Shown: positions 1 through 9,507, counted from the stretch's first letter. The stretch is 64,000 nucleotides of DNA from Cylindrospermum stagnale PCC 7417 (GCF_000317535.1 NC_019757.1:1029001-1093000); one strand, 5' to 3'. Notes: generated by a model not told the origin, from the sequence alone. Made by a program: numbers and translations.

Positions 1-1087
1 TTAAGCCATTGAGTTTATCTAATTCGCGGGTACCAACTTTGGCTTCGACTATTCCCACTAAATGGAAGAGGATGGCGAGAATAATGCCGTGGCTAAACAT
101 TTGGGCGACAGCACCAACTAGGGCGAGGGGTGTACTGGCGGCGCTGGCTAGCAAGATATAGCCCATGTGACCAATGGAACTATATGCTACCATGCGCTTG
201 ATGTCTTTTTGGGCGATCGCAATTACTGCCCCATAAATAGCGCCGATTGCTCCCCAAATTGCTAAAGTTGGGGCGATAATACTCCAAGCTTGAGGAAATA
301 ATCCCATCCCAAATCTTAATAAACCATAGGTTCCCAGCTTCGCCAAGACGCCACCAAGGAGAATCGCAATCGGTGCTGAAGCCTCAACGTAAGCATCAGG
401 TAACCAAGTGTGGAAGGGAACTAGAGGAATTTTGATGCCAAAACCTAGCACTATTCCCGCTAGGAGGACGATTTGCAGTCCAGCGGAGAGGTTTTGAGTA
501 GAAACTGCATCAAAGGCAAAGCTGGTAGCATGAGTTAGCCAAACTGTACCCAAAAAAGTTGCCAGAATTAATGCGCCGGAAACAGCGGTATAAATCAGAA
601 ATTTAATTCCAGCATAAGCCCGTTTTTCTCCTCCCCAAATCGAAATTAGTAAATAAAAGGGGATTAATTCCAATTCATAAAACAGGAAGAATAGCAGTAA
701 ATTCTCTGCTAGAAAAGCACCGGCAACCCCACCACTAACTAATAAAATCATCGAGTAGAAAAGCCGGGGTCTTTCAGTGTCTTTACCACTGCTATAAATC
801 GCAATCCAGGTGAGCAAGCTATTTAACACCAACATCAGCACGGATAGCCCATCAACTCCTAATTGATAGCTCAAACCGAGAGTTTCATTCCAGGGAAGAT
901 ATTCTTGAAACTGCATCCCTGGATTGCTGATATCAAATTTCAACAAAATAAAAAGATTCCAGAGCAGAACTAGCCCACTAATGGTTAAGGCTACCAACCG
1001 AATGCGACTTGTTGGGATGGCTTTACCAGGATAAAACCCGATAACTGCCGCTGCGATAATTGGTATCCAGATTAAAACACTCAGCAT
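1..1087 (-). CDS. ndhD: NAD(P)H-quinone oxidoreductase subunit NdhD (chain 4), partial
   Basis: Membrane proton-antiporter-like subunit of the cyanobacterial NDH-1 complex in the thylakoid membrane. Translation from the ATG at 1087 begins MLSVLIWIPIIAAAVIGF and gives 362 codons of mostly hydrophobic helices before running off the left edge, so the last third or so is missing. Family signatures seen are FFLFYELELIPFYLLISIWG, the loop HTWLPDAYVEASAP and AQKDIKRMVAYSSIGHMGY, typical of NdhD/NuoM. It follows ndhF on the same strand after a 193-base gap. The ndhF-ndhD order and the short NdhF point to the NdhD3/NdhD4 group that works in CO2 uptake; a cupA/cupB gene would be expected beyond the left edge. 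Sure of the family, less sure which paralog. Confidence 0.93.
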   Translation of the reverse strand, partial: MLSVLIWIPIIAAAVIGFYPGKAIPTSRIRLVALTISGLVLLWNLFILLKFDISNPGMQFQEYLPWNETLGLSYQLGVDGLSVLMLVLNSLLTWIAIYSSGKDTERPRLFYSMILLVSGGVAGAFLAENLLLFFLFYELELIPFYLLISIWGGEKRAYAGIKFLIYTAVSGALILATFLGTVWLTHATSFAFDAVSTQNLSAGLQIVLLAGIVLGFGIKIPLVPFHTWLPDAYVEASAPIAILLGGVLAKLGTYGLLRFGMGLFPQAWSIIAPTLAIWGAIGAIYGAVIAIAQKDIKRMVAYSSIGHMGYILLASAASTPLALVGAVAQMFSHGIILAILFHLVGIVEAKVGTRELDKLNGL

Positions 1088-1096
1088 ATTATATTT

Positions 1097-1210
1097 GGTA
1101 ATGGGTAATTGGTGATGGGCTTCGCCGTGAGCGTCAGCGGCTCGAGTGACTTGTACTGAGCCGGTCGAAGTAGCCTTCGCCGAACTCCGAACGGTAATCG
1201 GTAATTGGTA
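1097..1210. repeat. interspersed repeat inside GGTAATTGGTAAT repeats
   Basis: The ndhF-ndhD spacer holds direct repeats of a GGTAATTGG(T)AAT type at about 1097-1114 and 1192-1211. Between them lies a roughly 75-base GC-rich block (about 1118-1190) with inverted pieces such as GGCTTCGCCG and TTCGCCGAAC. It looks like one repeat inserted into another and is common in style in filamentous cyanobacteria. No gene is seen here. Confidence 0.5.
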
Positions 1211-1280
1211 ACAAGATTGTCAGCTTAAAGGATTAACATCATTGATTTGACAATTATCAAGATTAATCCTTAAATCCTGA

Positions 1281-3140
1281 TCAGAAGCCTAAGTTTAAAA
1301 ACTGTAGTTTCCAGAATGGCCAAGTTACCCACATTCCTAAAAAGCCGATTCCTAAAAGAACAGTTAAGGCATAAGATTGGGTTTGTCCAGAGGTACTGTA
1401 CTTGAGACCTTCCCCACCTAACAACGAAAATAAACCGACCAAATTAACGATGCCATCAACTACAAAGCGGTCAATCATATCAGCAAATTTGGAAATTTGA
1501 TAAACGCTGAAAATGATTGTAAGCCGATAGATTCTTGGGGTGTAAAAGTCGTTTGCTAATAAGTCTTGTAAACCTTTCCAAGGTAGGCGAATTGGTTTGG
1601 GAATGTTGCTTAAATAAATCACGCCACTGAGGCTGCAACCAAAAACACTTGACCAAATTAAAAGTAGGGCGACATCTTTATTTAGGGTTGCCCAATCGGG
1701 TAGCAATGATAAGCTTTGCAACACCAAGGGAATATGCAAGACAAAGCCTAGTAAAATGATCATTGGCAAGGTCATGGGCCAGTGAGCTTCAGGCGAGCGC
1801 TCTGTCATTTGTGTGGATTTACCACCAAAAATTAAACAAAATTCTCTGGTTAAACTAAAGGCTGTTAAGACATTGACGGCGATCACCACCACTACTAACC
1901 CTTTTTGAGTTGTCCACAGTGCATCTGCTAATTTGAACAATGCCCAAAAACTACCTAGGGGTGGAAAACCAATTAATCCCAAAGTGCCGACGATAAAGGC
2001 TAATCCTGATATGGGGCGGCGTTTCCACAGTCCGCCGAGTTGGGTGACATCTTGGGTGATGCTGTTCCAGATAATGCCCCCAGTACTCATTACCAAGAGG
2101 GCTGCGGCTAGGGCGTGGGTGAGGACTAATAAGAGTGCAGCTTCGTCTTGTTTTACTCCCACGGCGATGAAGACTAAGCCCATGTAAGCGCTAACAGAAT
2201 AAGATAAGCAGCGTTTGATGTCAATTTGGGCGATCGCAATTAAGGAAGCACCAACGGCTGTAACTGCACCAATGGCGATCATCGCTGAAGAAACTACAGG
2301 CGATAGAGTTAATACAGGTTGCAGTTTAACCAGCACCCAGGCACCACTAGCAACTACCACCGAGTTACGTAAAATTGTGCTAGGAACTGGGCCTTCCATC
2401 GCTTCATCTAACCATAGATGCAGGGGGAATTGGGCGCATTTGCCCATCGGACCAGCAATTAACGCCAAACCCACTAATGTAATAACTGTGGGGTTAACAT
2501 CAGCAGTTGTCGCCCATGTAGCTAATTCTGTATAATTCCAAGTCTTTGCTAGGGGCCATAACCCCAGCACCCCCATCAACAAAAATAAGTCTCCCACCCG
2601 TTTGGTTAAAAATGCATCTCGCGCCCCTGAGACTACCAACGGTTGACTAAACCATAAGCCAACTAGCAGGTAGGTTCCCAAAGTGAGGATTTCCAAAATC
2701 ACATAGCTAAAAAACAAGTTGTTACACAGAACAAGGGCACAAAGTCCGGCTTCAAATAATCCCAACAAAGAAAAGAAGCGTCCCCAGCCCCAATCCATTT
2801 CCATGTAACCAATGGCAAATATCTGCGCCAGAAAGTTCAAGCCGGTAATTACGGCGATCGCACCAACACTTACTGAAGAAAGCTCTAAAGTAATGGTTAA
2901 ATCTAACCCAGCGGTAGATAGCCAAGGAATAAATATTTCTTGCGGGGGTTGATTCCAGGTAGCATTCAAGGCAATTACAGCGTGTAGAAACGACAAAAAT
3001 GTCATTACTAAGTTGACATAACCCGCCGGTCTAGGCCCTGTTTTGCGAATTATCCCCGGCGACCAAGGCACGGCTAAAAGTCCACCTATCAAAGCATAGC
3101 AAGGGACTAACCACAAGCTATCAAGCAAGTACTGAGCCAT
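1281..3140 (-). CDS. ndhF: NAD(P)H-quinone oxidoreductase subunit NdhF, NdhF3/NdhF4 type
   Basis: Largest antiporter-like subunit of NDH-1, pumping protons across the thylakoid membrane. The 619-residue protein is almost entirely transmembrane. It has the family core around GPMGKCAQFPLHLWLDEAM, then GPVPSTILRNS and the IDIKRCLSYSVSAYMG segment. It is shorter than respiratory/cyclic NdhF1 proteins (usually well over 650 residues). Together with the N-terminal GIIRKTGPRPAGY segment and the following ndhD, this suggests the NdhF3 or NdhF4 form of NDH-1MS, which serves inducible or constitutive CO2 hydration. ATG at 3140. Probably one transcript with ndhD. Choosing F3 or F4 needs a tree. Confidence 0.93.
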   Translation of the reverse strand: MAQYLLDSLWLVPCYALIGGLLAVPWSPGIIRKTGPRPAGYVNLVMTFLSFLHAVIALNATWNQPPQEIFIPWLSTAGLDLTITLELSSVSVGAIAVITGLNFLAQIFAIGYMEMDWGWGRFFSLLGLFEAGLCALVLCNNLFFSYVILEILTLGTYLLVGLWFSQPLVVSGARDAFLTKRVGDLFLLMGVLGLWPLAKTWNYTELATWATTADVNPTVITLVGLALIAGPMGKCAQFPLHLWLDEAMEGPVPSTILRNSVVVASGAWVLVKLQPVLTLSPVVSSAMIAIGAVTAVGASLIAIAQIDIKRCLSYSVSAYMGLVFIAVGVKQDEAALLLVLTHALAAALLVMSTGGIIWNSITQDVTQLGGLWKRRPISGLAFIVGTLGLIGFPPLGSFWALFKLADALWTTQKGLVVVVIAVNVLTAFSLTREFCLIFGGKSTQMTERSPEAHWPMTLPMIILLGFVLHIPLVLQSLSLLPDWATLNKDVALLLIWSSVFGCSLSGVIYLSNIPKPIRLPWKGLQDLLANDFYTPRIYRLTIIFSVYQISKFADMIDRFVVDGIVNLVGLFSLLGGEGLKYSTSGQTQSYALTVLLGIGFLGMWVTWPFWKLQFLNLGF

Positions 3141-3773
3141 TCACTTACCTCTATATTTGTCTCAAAAATTAGGGATTATAAATCAACCAGCGTTGATCCC
3201 AGTCAACCTAGCTATGTCAAAGCAGGCAAATTTATCTTTGCTTAATATTGTTAAAAATAGCTTACCCTTATCTTGGCAAAATTGGAATAACTTAATTAAA
3301 GGAATCAGCGATATTTGCTCTAATTAATTCTTATATATAATAGAAGCATTTAATTATCGAATAATAACTCTAGTTTTTTATCTATGCATTGTTCATTTGC
3401 TTTATCAATGCTAACTACAGCACTGTTCTTGTTGCATTACCACACCTAAATATCCAAAAGGTTTACAGGGCATGGGTTATAGGATTTAATTTTGTACCTG
3501 ACTGTTGAGCAAAGTGCTGTATAAAGTTCTCTTTAGGGATATAAATAATTCAGATCCCCGACTTCTTAGAGAAGTCGGGGATCTGAAGCCTTGCGGGTGT
3601 CAGCTACAACCTGGGAAGCGATTGAGGCGCGGATGTTGTAGGTTCCTAGCAGTTGAGTAACAATAAGGAAAAGAAAAGATAGCCAGATAAATGCCCTATG
3701 ATTTCATGGCAACAGGCTCAGAGAAAGAAATCTCAAACCTTTACAGCTATCCTGCACTGGGAAGAGGATGTTT
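3141..3773. other. intergenic region between divergent ndhF and carotenoid oxygenase genes
   Basis: This AT-rich stretch must carry the promoters of ndhF (leftward) and of the oxygenase (rightward). I see no gene in it. A perfect hairpin repeat is listed separately. No clear operator could be assigned by eye. Confidence 0.6.
3551..3585. repeat. perfect 16-bp inverted repeat, 3-base loop
   Basis: CAGATCCCCGACTTCT at 3551-3566 is repeated as its exact reverse complement at 3570-3585, with a TAG loop. It would form a very stable hairpin. There is no U tract on either side, so it is more like an interspersed palindromic repeat than a terminator. Hairpins of the GATCCCCGACTTCTT kind are scattered in many cyanobacterial genomes. 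Confidence 0.8.
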
Positions 3774-5231
3774 ATGCAAACAATAGAGAAAAAGTCAACT
3801 AAAAAAGCTTGGGCTCAGGCGATCGCTAAACCAGCAACAGAATTTCCCCTCACCCAACTGCCGATTCTCGCTGGCAAAATCCCTGAAGGCTTGCGTGGCA
3901 CACTCTACCGCAACGGGCCAGGACGCTTAGAACGCGGTGGCATCCATGTTGGACACTGGTTTGATGGGGATGGGGCAATTCTCGCTGTTCATTTTACTGA
4001 TGCTGGCGCTACGGGAGTTTATCGCTATGTGCAAACCGCTGGCTATCAACAAGAAGCCGCTGCGGGGAAACTGCTTTATGGTAACTATGGGATGACCGCA
4101 CCAGGGCTAATTTGGAATCAATGGTTAAAACCAATCAAGAACGTCGCTAACACTTCAGTACTAGCTTTACCAGATAAACTGTTGGCACTGTGGGAAGGAG
4201 GTAAACCCCATGCCTTGGATTTGCAAAATCTAGAGACTCTTAATGAAGATGATTTAGGGGGGTTAACACAAGGCTTAAGTTATTCTGCCCATTGTAAATG
4301 CGATCGCCTATGGCGGGGCGCAGCCCATCGCCAAACAGGGGAGATTTTCAATTTTGGCATCAGCCCTGGAAAAAATGCCACACTGAATATTTACAAAAGT
4401 GATTACACTGGTCAAATTATCCAAAAAGCAGCATATCCGTTAGATGGAGTGCCACTGGTACATGATTTTGTCTTAGCTGGGCAATATCTAATATTTTTTA
4501 TTCCTCCAGTGCGGTTAAATATTCCCCCTGTGCTGCTGGGTACAAGCAACTATAGTGATTCGCTACAATGGCAACCGAAAAGAGGAACGCAAATTTTGGT
4601 GCTTGACCGCGAGACATTATCTGTAGTCAGTCGTGGTGAAACCGAACCTTGGTTTCAGTGGCATTTCGCCAACGGTTATGTAGATGCTAGCGGTGCTGTG
4701 ATTGTGGATCTCGCCCGCTATGCAGACTTTCAGACCAACCAATTTCTCAAGGAAGTGGCTACAGGTGAAACGCACACCCTGGCGCAAAGTACACTTTCGC
4801 GAGTTTGTCTACAGCCTCAAACTGGTAAAGTTACAGCAATTGAGCAAATTTTAGACCAAAATTGTGAATTTCCGACTGTACCTCAGCAAAATGTGGGAAA
4901 AGCCTCGCGGCACACATATTTGTCTGTATCCCGCCCAGAAGCCGACATAAGTCAAGCAATATTCAATGCGATCGCTCGTTTTGACCACAAAACCGCCACC
5001 CTCACCACCGCCAACCTAGAAGAAAATCGCTATCCTTCAGAACCTATTCATGCTGAAGATTCCCAAAATCCTGAACAGAGTTGGGTGGTAACAGTTGTCT
5101 ACGATGGTAATTCCCATAGTAGTGAAGTTTGGGTATTGAATAGCGATCGCCTAGACGAAGAACCAGTTTGCAAGCTAGGACTACCCAGCGTCGTACCCCA
5201 CAGCTTCCACGGCACCTGGAAACCAGCTTAA
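3774..5231 (+). CDS. carotenoid oxygenase (RPE65/CCD family)
   Basis: Non-haem iron enzyme that cleaves a double bond of carotenoids or apocarotenoids to aldehydes such as retinal or other apocarotenals. The four iron-binding histidines of the beta-propeller are visible, counted from the first possible ATG at 3768: H175 (SYSAHCK), H232 (VHDFVLA), H299 (WHFANGY) and H481 (PHSFHGTW). The N-terminal LRGTLYRNGPGRLERGG motif is also typical, and the length (about 485 residues) is normal. The start at 3774 is preferred because GAAGAGG at 3761-3767 sits six bases upstream, whereas it abuts the ATG at 3768. Substrate is not predictable. The next gene on this strand is a PAS-Crp regulator 430 bases away, so co-regulation is possible but unproven. 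Confidence 0.92.
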   Translation: MQTIEKKSTKKAWAQAIAKPATEFPLTQLPILAGKIPEGLRGTLYRNGPGRLERGGIHVGHWFDGDGAILAVHFTDAGATGVYRYVQTAGYQQEAAAGKLLYGNYGMTAPGLIWNQWLKPIKNVANTSVLALPDKLLALWEGGKPHALDLQNLETLNEDDLGGLTQGLSYSAHCKCDRLWRGAAHRQTGEIFNFGISPGKNATLNIYKSDYTGQIIQKAAYPLDGVPLVHDFVLAGQYLIFFIPPVRLNIPPVLLGTSNYSDSLQWQPKRGTQILVLDRETLSVVSRGETEPWFQWHFANGYVDASGAVIVDLARYADFQTNQFLKEVATGETHTLAQSTLSRVCLQPQTGKVTAIEQILDQNCEFPTVPQQNVGKASRHTYLSVSRPEADISQAIFNAIARFDHKTATLTTANLEENRYPSEPIHAEDSQNPEQSWVVTVVYDGNSHSSEVWVLNSDRLDEEPVCKLGLPSVVPHSFHGTWKPA

Positions 5232-5660
5232 ACAATTAACAATTAACAATTAAAAACTGTTGCATAAGGGGATGTAAACCACGACGGAAACACTTTACAA
5301 CGTGTTGACGAATGGGTATTACACCCTAGCATCCTGATTAAGTCTTGGCTAGATTCACCGCATCTTACTACCGTAGATAGAAGCAATAGCCACAGGGCGC
5401 AAACTATTTTTTGGTAAGGCCTTGCAAGTAAAAATCATCAATTGGTGTTCTGGGAGAATTTATGCCGGGAATTGCAATAAGATATTAGTTTAAAGTACTG
5501 ATTTACTTCGATGTGGGGAGGGTGTAAATTTCCCGAAGTTGAGAATAAATATATCTATTTAGAGATTACTTAGCAGCTTAAGGATGCTGCAAATTGTTCC
5601 AAGATTTACAGGTGGACTTATCTTTGCTAACCCTCTGCAAGCAAGTAGCGGTAATTTAAG
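5232..5660. other. intergenic region
   Basis: The stretch starts with three tandem ACAATTA units just after the oxygenase stop. The rest shows no convincing gene. It probably contains the promoter and leader of the PAS-Crp type regulator. Confidence 0.5.
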
Positions 5661-6824
5661 GTGAATATAGAACAATTTATCCAACGCGCAGAAGCATTGC
5701 ACAAGCGTTTAGCAGATTTGTACCAGACTGCTAGTGTATTACCTTGGATACCGCCGGATTTGCTACCGCAAGCTTTTAAAGAACTTTATAGCACCTCTAA
5801 AATGGTACAGTTAGCGGCGGAGGAACTGTATCAGCAAAATGAGGAACTTCTACAAACGCGTAATTTGCTGGAAGCAGAGCGCCAACGCTACCAAGATTTA
5901 TTCGAGTTGGCACCAGATGGCTATTTAGTCACTAATGCACAAGGAATCATCCAAGAAGCTAACCGAGCCGCAGTTCAGTTGCTGAATGTTTCTAAGCATT
6001 TTCTGGTTGGCAAACCAATAGTTAACTTCATCCCTATAGAAGAACGCCAGCGCTTTCGTGGTGAACTCATCCAGGTATCCCCATCAGAGAGGGTGAGAGA
6101 GATTTTAGCACGCTTACAGCAACGTGATGGGGAGATATTTGATGCTGCTTTGACAGTGGCAGTTGTCCAAGATCAGCATGGTTCACCATCTGTGCTCCGC
6201 TGGTTGGTGCGTGATATTTCTGAGCGTCAGCGAGTGGGATCGTCAGTAGTCAATAATCAGGACGACTTCAAGCAGAATCGTCATGTGAATAAATATGCTA
6301 AAGGAGAAACTATTCCCCTGAATCCGCTGGTAACTTGGTATGTTTGTCAAGGATTGGTCAAGCTTAGTACGTATTGTGAAACAGGGGAAGAAGTGCTGAC
6401 AGGTTTGGCAGCCGAAAGTATGGTTTTTGGCTCTAATCTGACTTCTCTACCCATTTACCAAGCAACCGCCCTGACAGATGTCGAGTTAGTTTCAATTTAC
6501 ATCGCAGAGATCGCGGTTTCTCCCAGCCTTAGCCATACGCTTTTACCCAAAGTTAATCAGCGGTTACAGCAGACAGAATTTTTTTTAGCGATTGCTGGTA
6601 GGCGACGGGTACAAGATCGGCTGTACTATCTATTGCAGCTTTTGAAACAGCAAGTTGGTCAACCTGTGCCGGGGGGAACTCGCCTCATTGCGCGCTTCAC
6701 TCATGAAGATATTGCTAGCGCCTGCTGCACTACTAGAGTCACAATTACAAGATTGTTGGGTAAGTTACAACAAGAAGGGGTGATCAGTTTTGACCCAAAA
6801 AAACACATAATCTTCAGAGATTAG
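5661..6824 (+). CDS. PAS domain plus Crp/Fnr-type DNA-binding regulator
   Basis: A 387-residue cytoplasmic sensor-regulator. Residues about 15-75 are helical and coiled. Residues about 75-190 are a PAS domain (YQDLFELAPDGYLVTNAQGII ending in RWLVRDISERQ). Residues about 225-305 look like a degenerate cyclic-nucleotide-binding fold. The end is a Crp-type winged helix (FTHEDIASACCTTRVTITRLLGKLQQEG). PAS is unusual on a Crp/Fnr protein. The central domain lacks an obvious cAMP phosphate cassette, so the PAS domain may be the real sensor. The GTG start at 5661 follows an AAGG-like sequence. An ACAGCAG-type MITE end begins three bases after the stop. Confidence 0.8.
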   Translation: MNIEQFIQRAEALHKRLADLYQTASVLPWIPPDLLPQAFKELYSTSKMVQLAAEELYQQNEELLQTRNLLEAERQRYQDLFELAPDGYLVTNAQGIIQEANRAAVQLLNVSKHFLVGKPIVNFIPIEERQRFRGELIQVSPSERVREILARLQQRDGEIFDAALTVAVVQDQHGSPSVLRWLVRDISERQRVGSSVVNNQDDFKQNRHVNKYAKGETIPLNPLVTWYVCQGLVKLSTYCETGEEVLTGLAAESMVFGSNLTSLPIYQATALTDVELVSIYIAEIAVSPSLSHTLLPKVNQRLQQTEFFLAIAGRRRVQDRLYYLLQLLKQQVGQPVPGGTRLIARFTHEDIASACCTTRVTITRLLGKLQQEGVISFDPKKHIIFRD

Positions 6825-6826
6825 AG

Positions 6827-6890
6827 TTACAGCAGTTTTCAATTATTTAGACCACAGTCTAGAGACGTTGCATGCAACGTCTCTACAGGG
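6827..6890. repeat. MITE family 1 half-element with 26-bp perfect palindrome
   Basis: The segment begins TTACAGCAGTTTTC (6827-6840), continues through ATTTAGACCACA and ends in a perfect 26-bp palindrome at 6860-6885 (TAGAGACGTTGCA and its complement). Related pieces occur at 31149, 40410, 59522 and 61551, and related ends at 56167-56516. This copy has only the left end. Confidence 0.75.
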
Positions 6891-6909
6891 GTTTTAAGGT
6901 GAAATGGTA

Positions 6910-7755
6910 TCAGGACTGGGCGCTCATTTTGATTAAATTATCTAATTCTTGCTGCATTTGACTTTTCACGAGTTCATAACAGGCATTAACATAAGTGCGA
7001 TCGCTTGCTGCTTTCTTTCCGTAGCGTTCAAAGACAATAGGAGGGCATACTCGCGTGTAGATATGCGCCGGTAAGGGGATGTTAGGGAGTGGGCCAAATG
7101 CTAATCCCCAAGGTAGCCCTAGATAAATAGGAAAGACTACCGGATCTACCCCAAACAGCCAAGGCATCCCCCATTTGTGGAGTTGCTGCATAATTTTGTA
7201 GGCGTCAGCTAGGACAAATAGGGTATCGTGGGCACCCCAGGAAACCACAGGCACAATCGGCACATTTTCCCGCAGCGCCAGCTTGATAAACCCCCGCCGT
7301 TCAGCAAAGTAAATTTGGTCACGCATTTGATGCGGTCGAAACACATCTTCCGCCCCACCGGGATAAACTAGGACGCTAGCTCCAGAGCGCAAAGCCGCAT
7401 AAGCCACTTTTGGATGAGCCATGACAGCTCCAGCCTTACTAACTATTTCTGCTAATGGCGGAGATACCTCCCAAACTTTGGGATGCATCAGACCATAAAT
7501 CGGTCGTTCTGTACCATAGCGGCGTAACCAGTCGTACATCATCATTGATGTGTCAGGAGAAGCCAGCCCCCCATTGTGGGAACCGACAAAGAGGACTTTT
7601 TCATCTGGGATATTTTCCCAGCCACTAGTTTGGACTCGAAAATAGTAATGATACAAAAAGCCTAATATAGGCATCAGAGATTGAATGAACTTTGGATCTC
7701 GCTTATCCAAAGACCAACCGGGTTTTGTGTTCTGGAGATGTTGCAGTTTTAACAT
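6910..7755 (-). CDS. lysophospholipid acyltransferase family protein (PlsC/DGAT-like)
   Basis: Membrane-associated acyltransferase of the glycerolipid type, 281 residues. The catalytic His lies in VGSHNGGLASPD (H60 with D68), the layout of the DGAT-like branch rather than the strict HX4D of PlsC. VYPGGAEDVFRP near residue 130 resembles the FPEG-type substrate motif. VPVVSWGAHDTLF and a hydrophobic segment follow. Substrate could be lysophosphatidate, diacylglycerol or another alcohol; sequence alone does not decide. It stands alone on the minus strand, tail to tail with the PAS-Crp gene. Confidence 0.82.
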   Translation of the reverse strand: MLKLQHLQNTKPGWSLDKRDPKFIQSLMPILGFLYHYYFRVQTSGWENIPDEKVLFVGSHNGGLASPDTSMMMYDWLRRYGTERPIYGLMHPKVWEVSPPLAEIVSKAGAVMAHPKVAYAALRSGASVLVYPGGAEDVFRPHQMRDQIYFAERRGFIKLALRENVPIVPVVSWGAHDTLFVLADAYKIMQQLHKWGMPWLFGVDPVVFPIYLGLPWGLAFGPLPNIPLPAHIYTRVCPPIVFERYGKKAASDRTYVNACYELVKSQMQQELDNLIKMSAQS

Positions 7756-8101
7756 CGAGGCATTCTATCAAGATCGGGAAAGGTCAAACAATCCGTTCTG
7801 TTGCGGTTTGAGGACAAACCTAATATTAATTCTGCGATCTTTTTAGCACTAGGGTAAATCAAACCTCTAGATTTATTTATTTCCTGGGATGGTTGCAAAT
7901 GAGCCGGACTATCGAGTAGTCATTTAGTCTTATTTGCTACTTTAATTAAAAATATTTACTTAGTTAGATACTAATAAAAAAGCTACAGTTGTAAGTAATC
8001 GCCTCTAACCTAGCAGATAGGTGGAGCATTTTTCCCCGACTCTTTTGCGGGGTGCAGGGGTGGGGTTTCGGCGCATATATTATATTTAAACTTACAAATC
8101 A
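7756..8101. other. intergenic region upstream of kinase-GUN4 gene
   Basis: This is a divergent spacer between the acyltransferase and the kinase. I see no gene. Near 8034-8052 there is a small CCCCG/CGGGG hairpin followed by a G-rich run that resembles pieces of the C-rich repeats elsewhere in the window. Confidence 0.5.
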
Positions 8102-9466
8102 ATGAAACTTTGGGCACCTAATCAACTACTCGATAACGGAAGATTCATTATCCAAAAAGTCCTTGGTATGGGTGGTTTTGGTGTCACCTATAGCGCCATA
8201 GAACAGGACACAGGTAAATTGTTTGCGATCAAAACCCTCAACCCCATTCAACAGAATCAAGAGGATTTTCACCAACTACAGGTAAAATTTGTCAATGAAG
8301 CGCTGCGGTTAGCTAAATGCAGTCATCCCCATATTGTCCAAGTTTATGAAGTCATTCAAGAGGATGAACTCTGGGGCATGGTGATGGAATATATTGATGG
8401 CAAAGATTTAGGAATTTATGTTGACCAGCGTGGGCAGTTGCCAGAAGATGAGGCTTTACGCTACATTGACCAGGTGGGGCAAGCTTTAGAATATGTCCAC
8501 CAACAGGGCTTTTTACATCGGGATGTCAAGCCGAATAATATTATCTTGTACCGGAGGACAAAAGAAGCGGTTTTAATTGATTTTGGTTTAGCCAGAGAAT
8601 ATACGCTTGGGCGACTCGAAAGCATGACAAATGACAGAACCAATGGTTATGCACCGATTGAACAGTATGACAGAAAAGGAATTTTTGCTCCTTATACTGA
8701 TGTATATGCTTTAGCGGCAACGCTATATAGTTTGCTCACCAAGGTGATACCTTGTCCGGCTAATTATCGAAATCAAGGCCTACTCTTACCACCAAATAAA
8801 TATAATTCACAAATTAGCGATCGCGTCAATGATGCGATCCTCGAAGGTATGGCATTGGCACCTGAAGACCGTCCCCAGTCGGTGCTAGAGTTTAGAGAAA
8901 TTCTGGGTATCGCTAGTACCTCACCCCCAAACCCTAAGAGTAAGCCCTTAGGAGAGCAAGGAACGCCACCCCCAAATTCTCACCGCAAGCCCTTAGGGGA
9001 GGAACTATTTTCATCTGTGGGGATGGACTATAGCCGACTGCGGGACTTACTCGTGGCCAGAAAGTGGAAAGAAGCTGATGAAGAAACAGCGCGAGTGATG
9101 TTAGCGGTAGCTGGCAGAGAAAATCCCCGGTCGCTGCGTTTAGAAGATATTGACACCTTTCCCTATGAAGACCTGCGGACAATTGACCAGTTGTGGGTTA
9201 AACACAGCAATGGCCGCTTTGGCTTCTCTGTCCAAAAGCGTATTTATCAAGGTTTGGGTGGAACCAGAGAGTACAACCGAGAAATTTGGGAAGCTTTTGG
9301 CGACCGCATCGGTTGGCGCAAAGATAATAAATGGATGTACTACAATGAAGCCACTTTTGACCTCAAAGCACCGGTCGGACATCTCCCAGGTGCAGGATAC
9401 TGGGGAATTAATGATTTACTCAGCTTTAACGATTGCGGTTCTTTGCTGACGCGGCGAGATTTGTAA
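8102..9466 (+). CDS. serine/threonine protein kinase with C-terminal GUN4 domain
   Basis: A 454-residue fusion. Residues about 14-270 form a Hanks-type kinase with glycine loop GMGGFGVTY (22-30), lysine K44, HRD at 139-141 (LHRDVKPNN) and DFG at 160. Residues about 308-450 are a GUN4 domain, the porphyrin-binding fold that stimulates Mg-chelatase (DYSRLRDLLVARKWKEADEE at the start, GYWGINDL near the end). Kinase-GUN4 fusions are known in cyanobacteria and may link tetrapyrrole status to phosphorylation; substrates are unknown. The linker at residues about 274-301 is coded by a repeat-like DNA insert (8921-9002) with two copies of a CCCCCAAA...AAGCCCTTAGG unit. Confidence 0.92.
   Translation: MKLWAPNQLLDNGRFIIQKVLGMGGFGVTYSAIEQDTGKLFAIKTLNPIQQNQEDFHQLQVKFVNEALRLAKCSHPHIVQVYEVIQEDELWGMVMEYIDGKDLGIYVDQRGQLPEDEALRYIDQVGQALEYVHQQGFLHRDVKPNNIILYRRTKEAVLIDFGLAREYTLGRLESMTNDRTNGYAPIEQYDRKGIFAPYTDVYALAATLYSLLTKVIPCPANYRNQGLLLPPNKYNSQISDRVNDAILEGMALAPEDRPQSVLEFREILGIASTSPPNPKSKPLGEQGTPPPNSHRKPLGEELFSSVGMDYSRLRDLLVARKWKEADEETARVMLAVAGRENPRSLRLEDIDTFPYEDLRTIDQLWVKHSNGRFGFSVQKRIYQGLGGTREYNREIWEAFGDRIGWRKDNKWMYYNEATFDLKAPVGHLPGAGYWGINDLLSFNDCGSLLTRRDL
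8921..9002. repeat. repeat-derived in-frame insert in the kinase-GUN4 linker
   Basis: Two imperfect direct copies of a unit with CACCCCCAAA followed by AAGCCCTTAGG lie inside the gene. They code the proline- and lysine-rich linker between the two domains. Composition differs from the flanking coding DNA. Confidence 0.55.
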
Positions 9467-9507
9467 ATGATTAATGATCAATTGCGGATCATGGCCTGTT
9501 GAGACAA

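Noticed and set aside
1933-2535. Plus-strand open frames opposite ndhF
   Set aside because: Shadows of the conserved ndhF gene; low-complexity translation with no family match.
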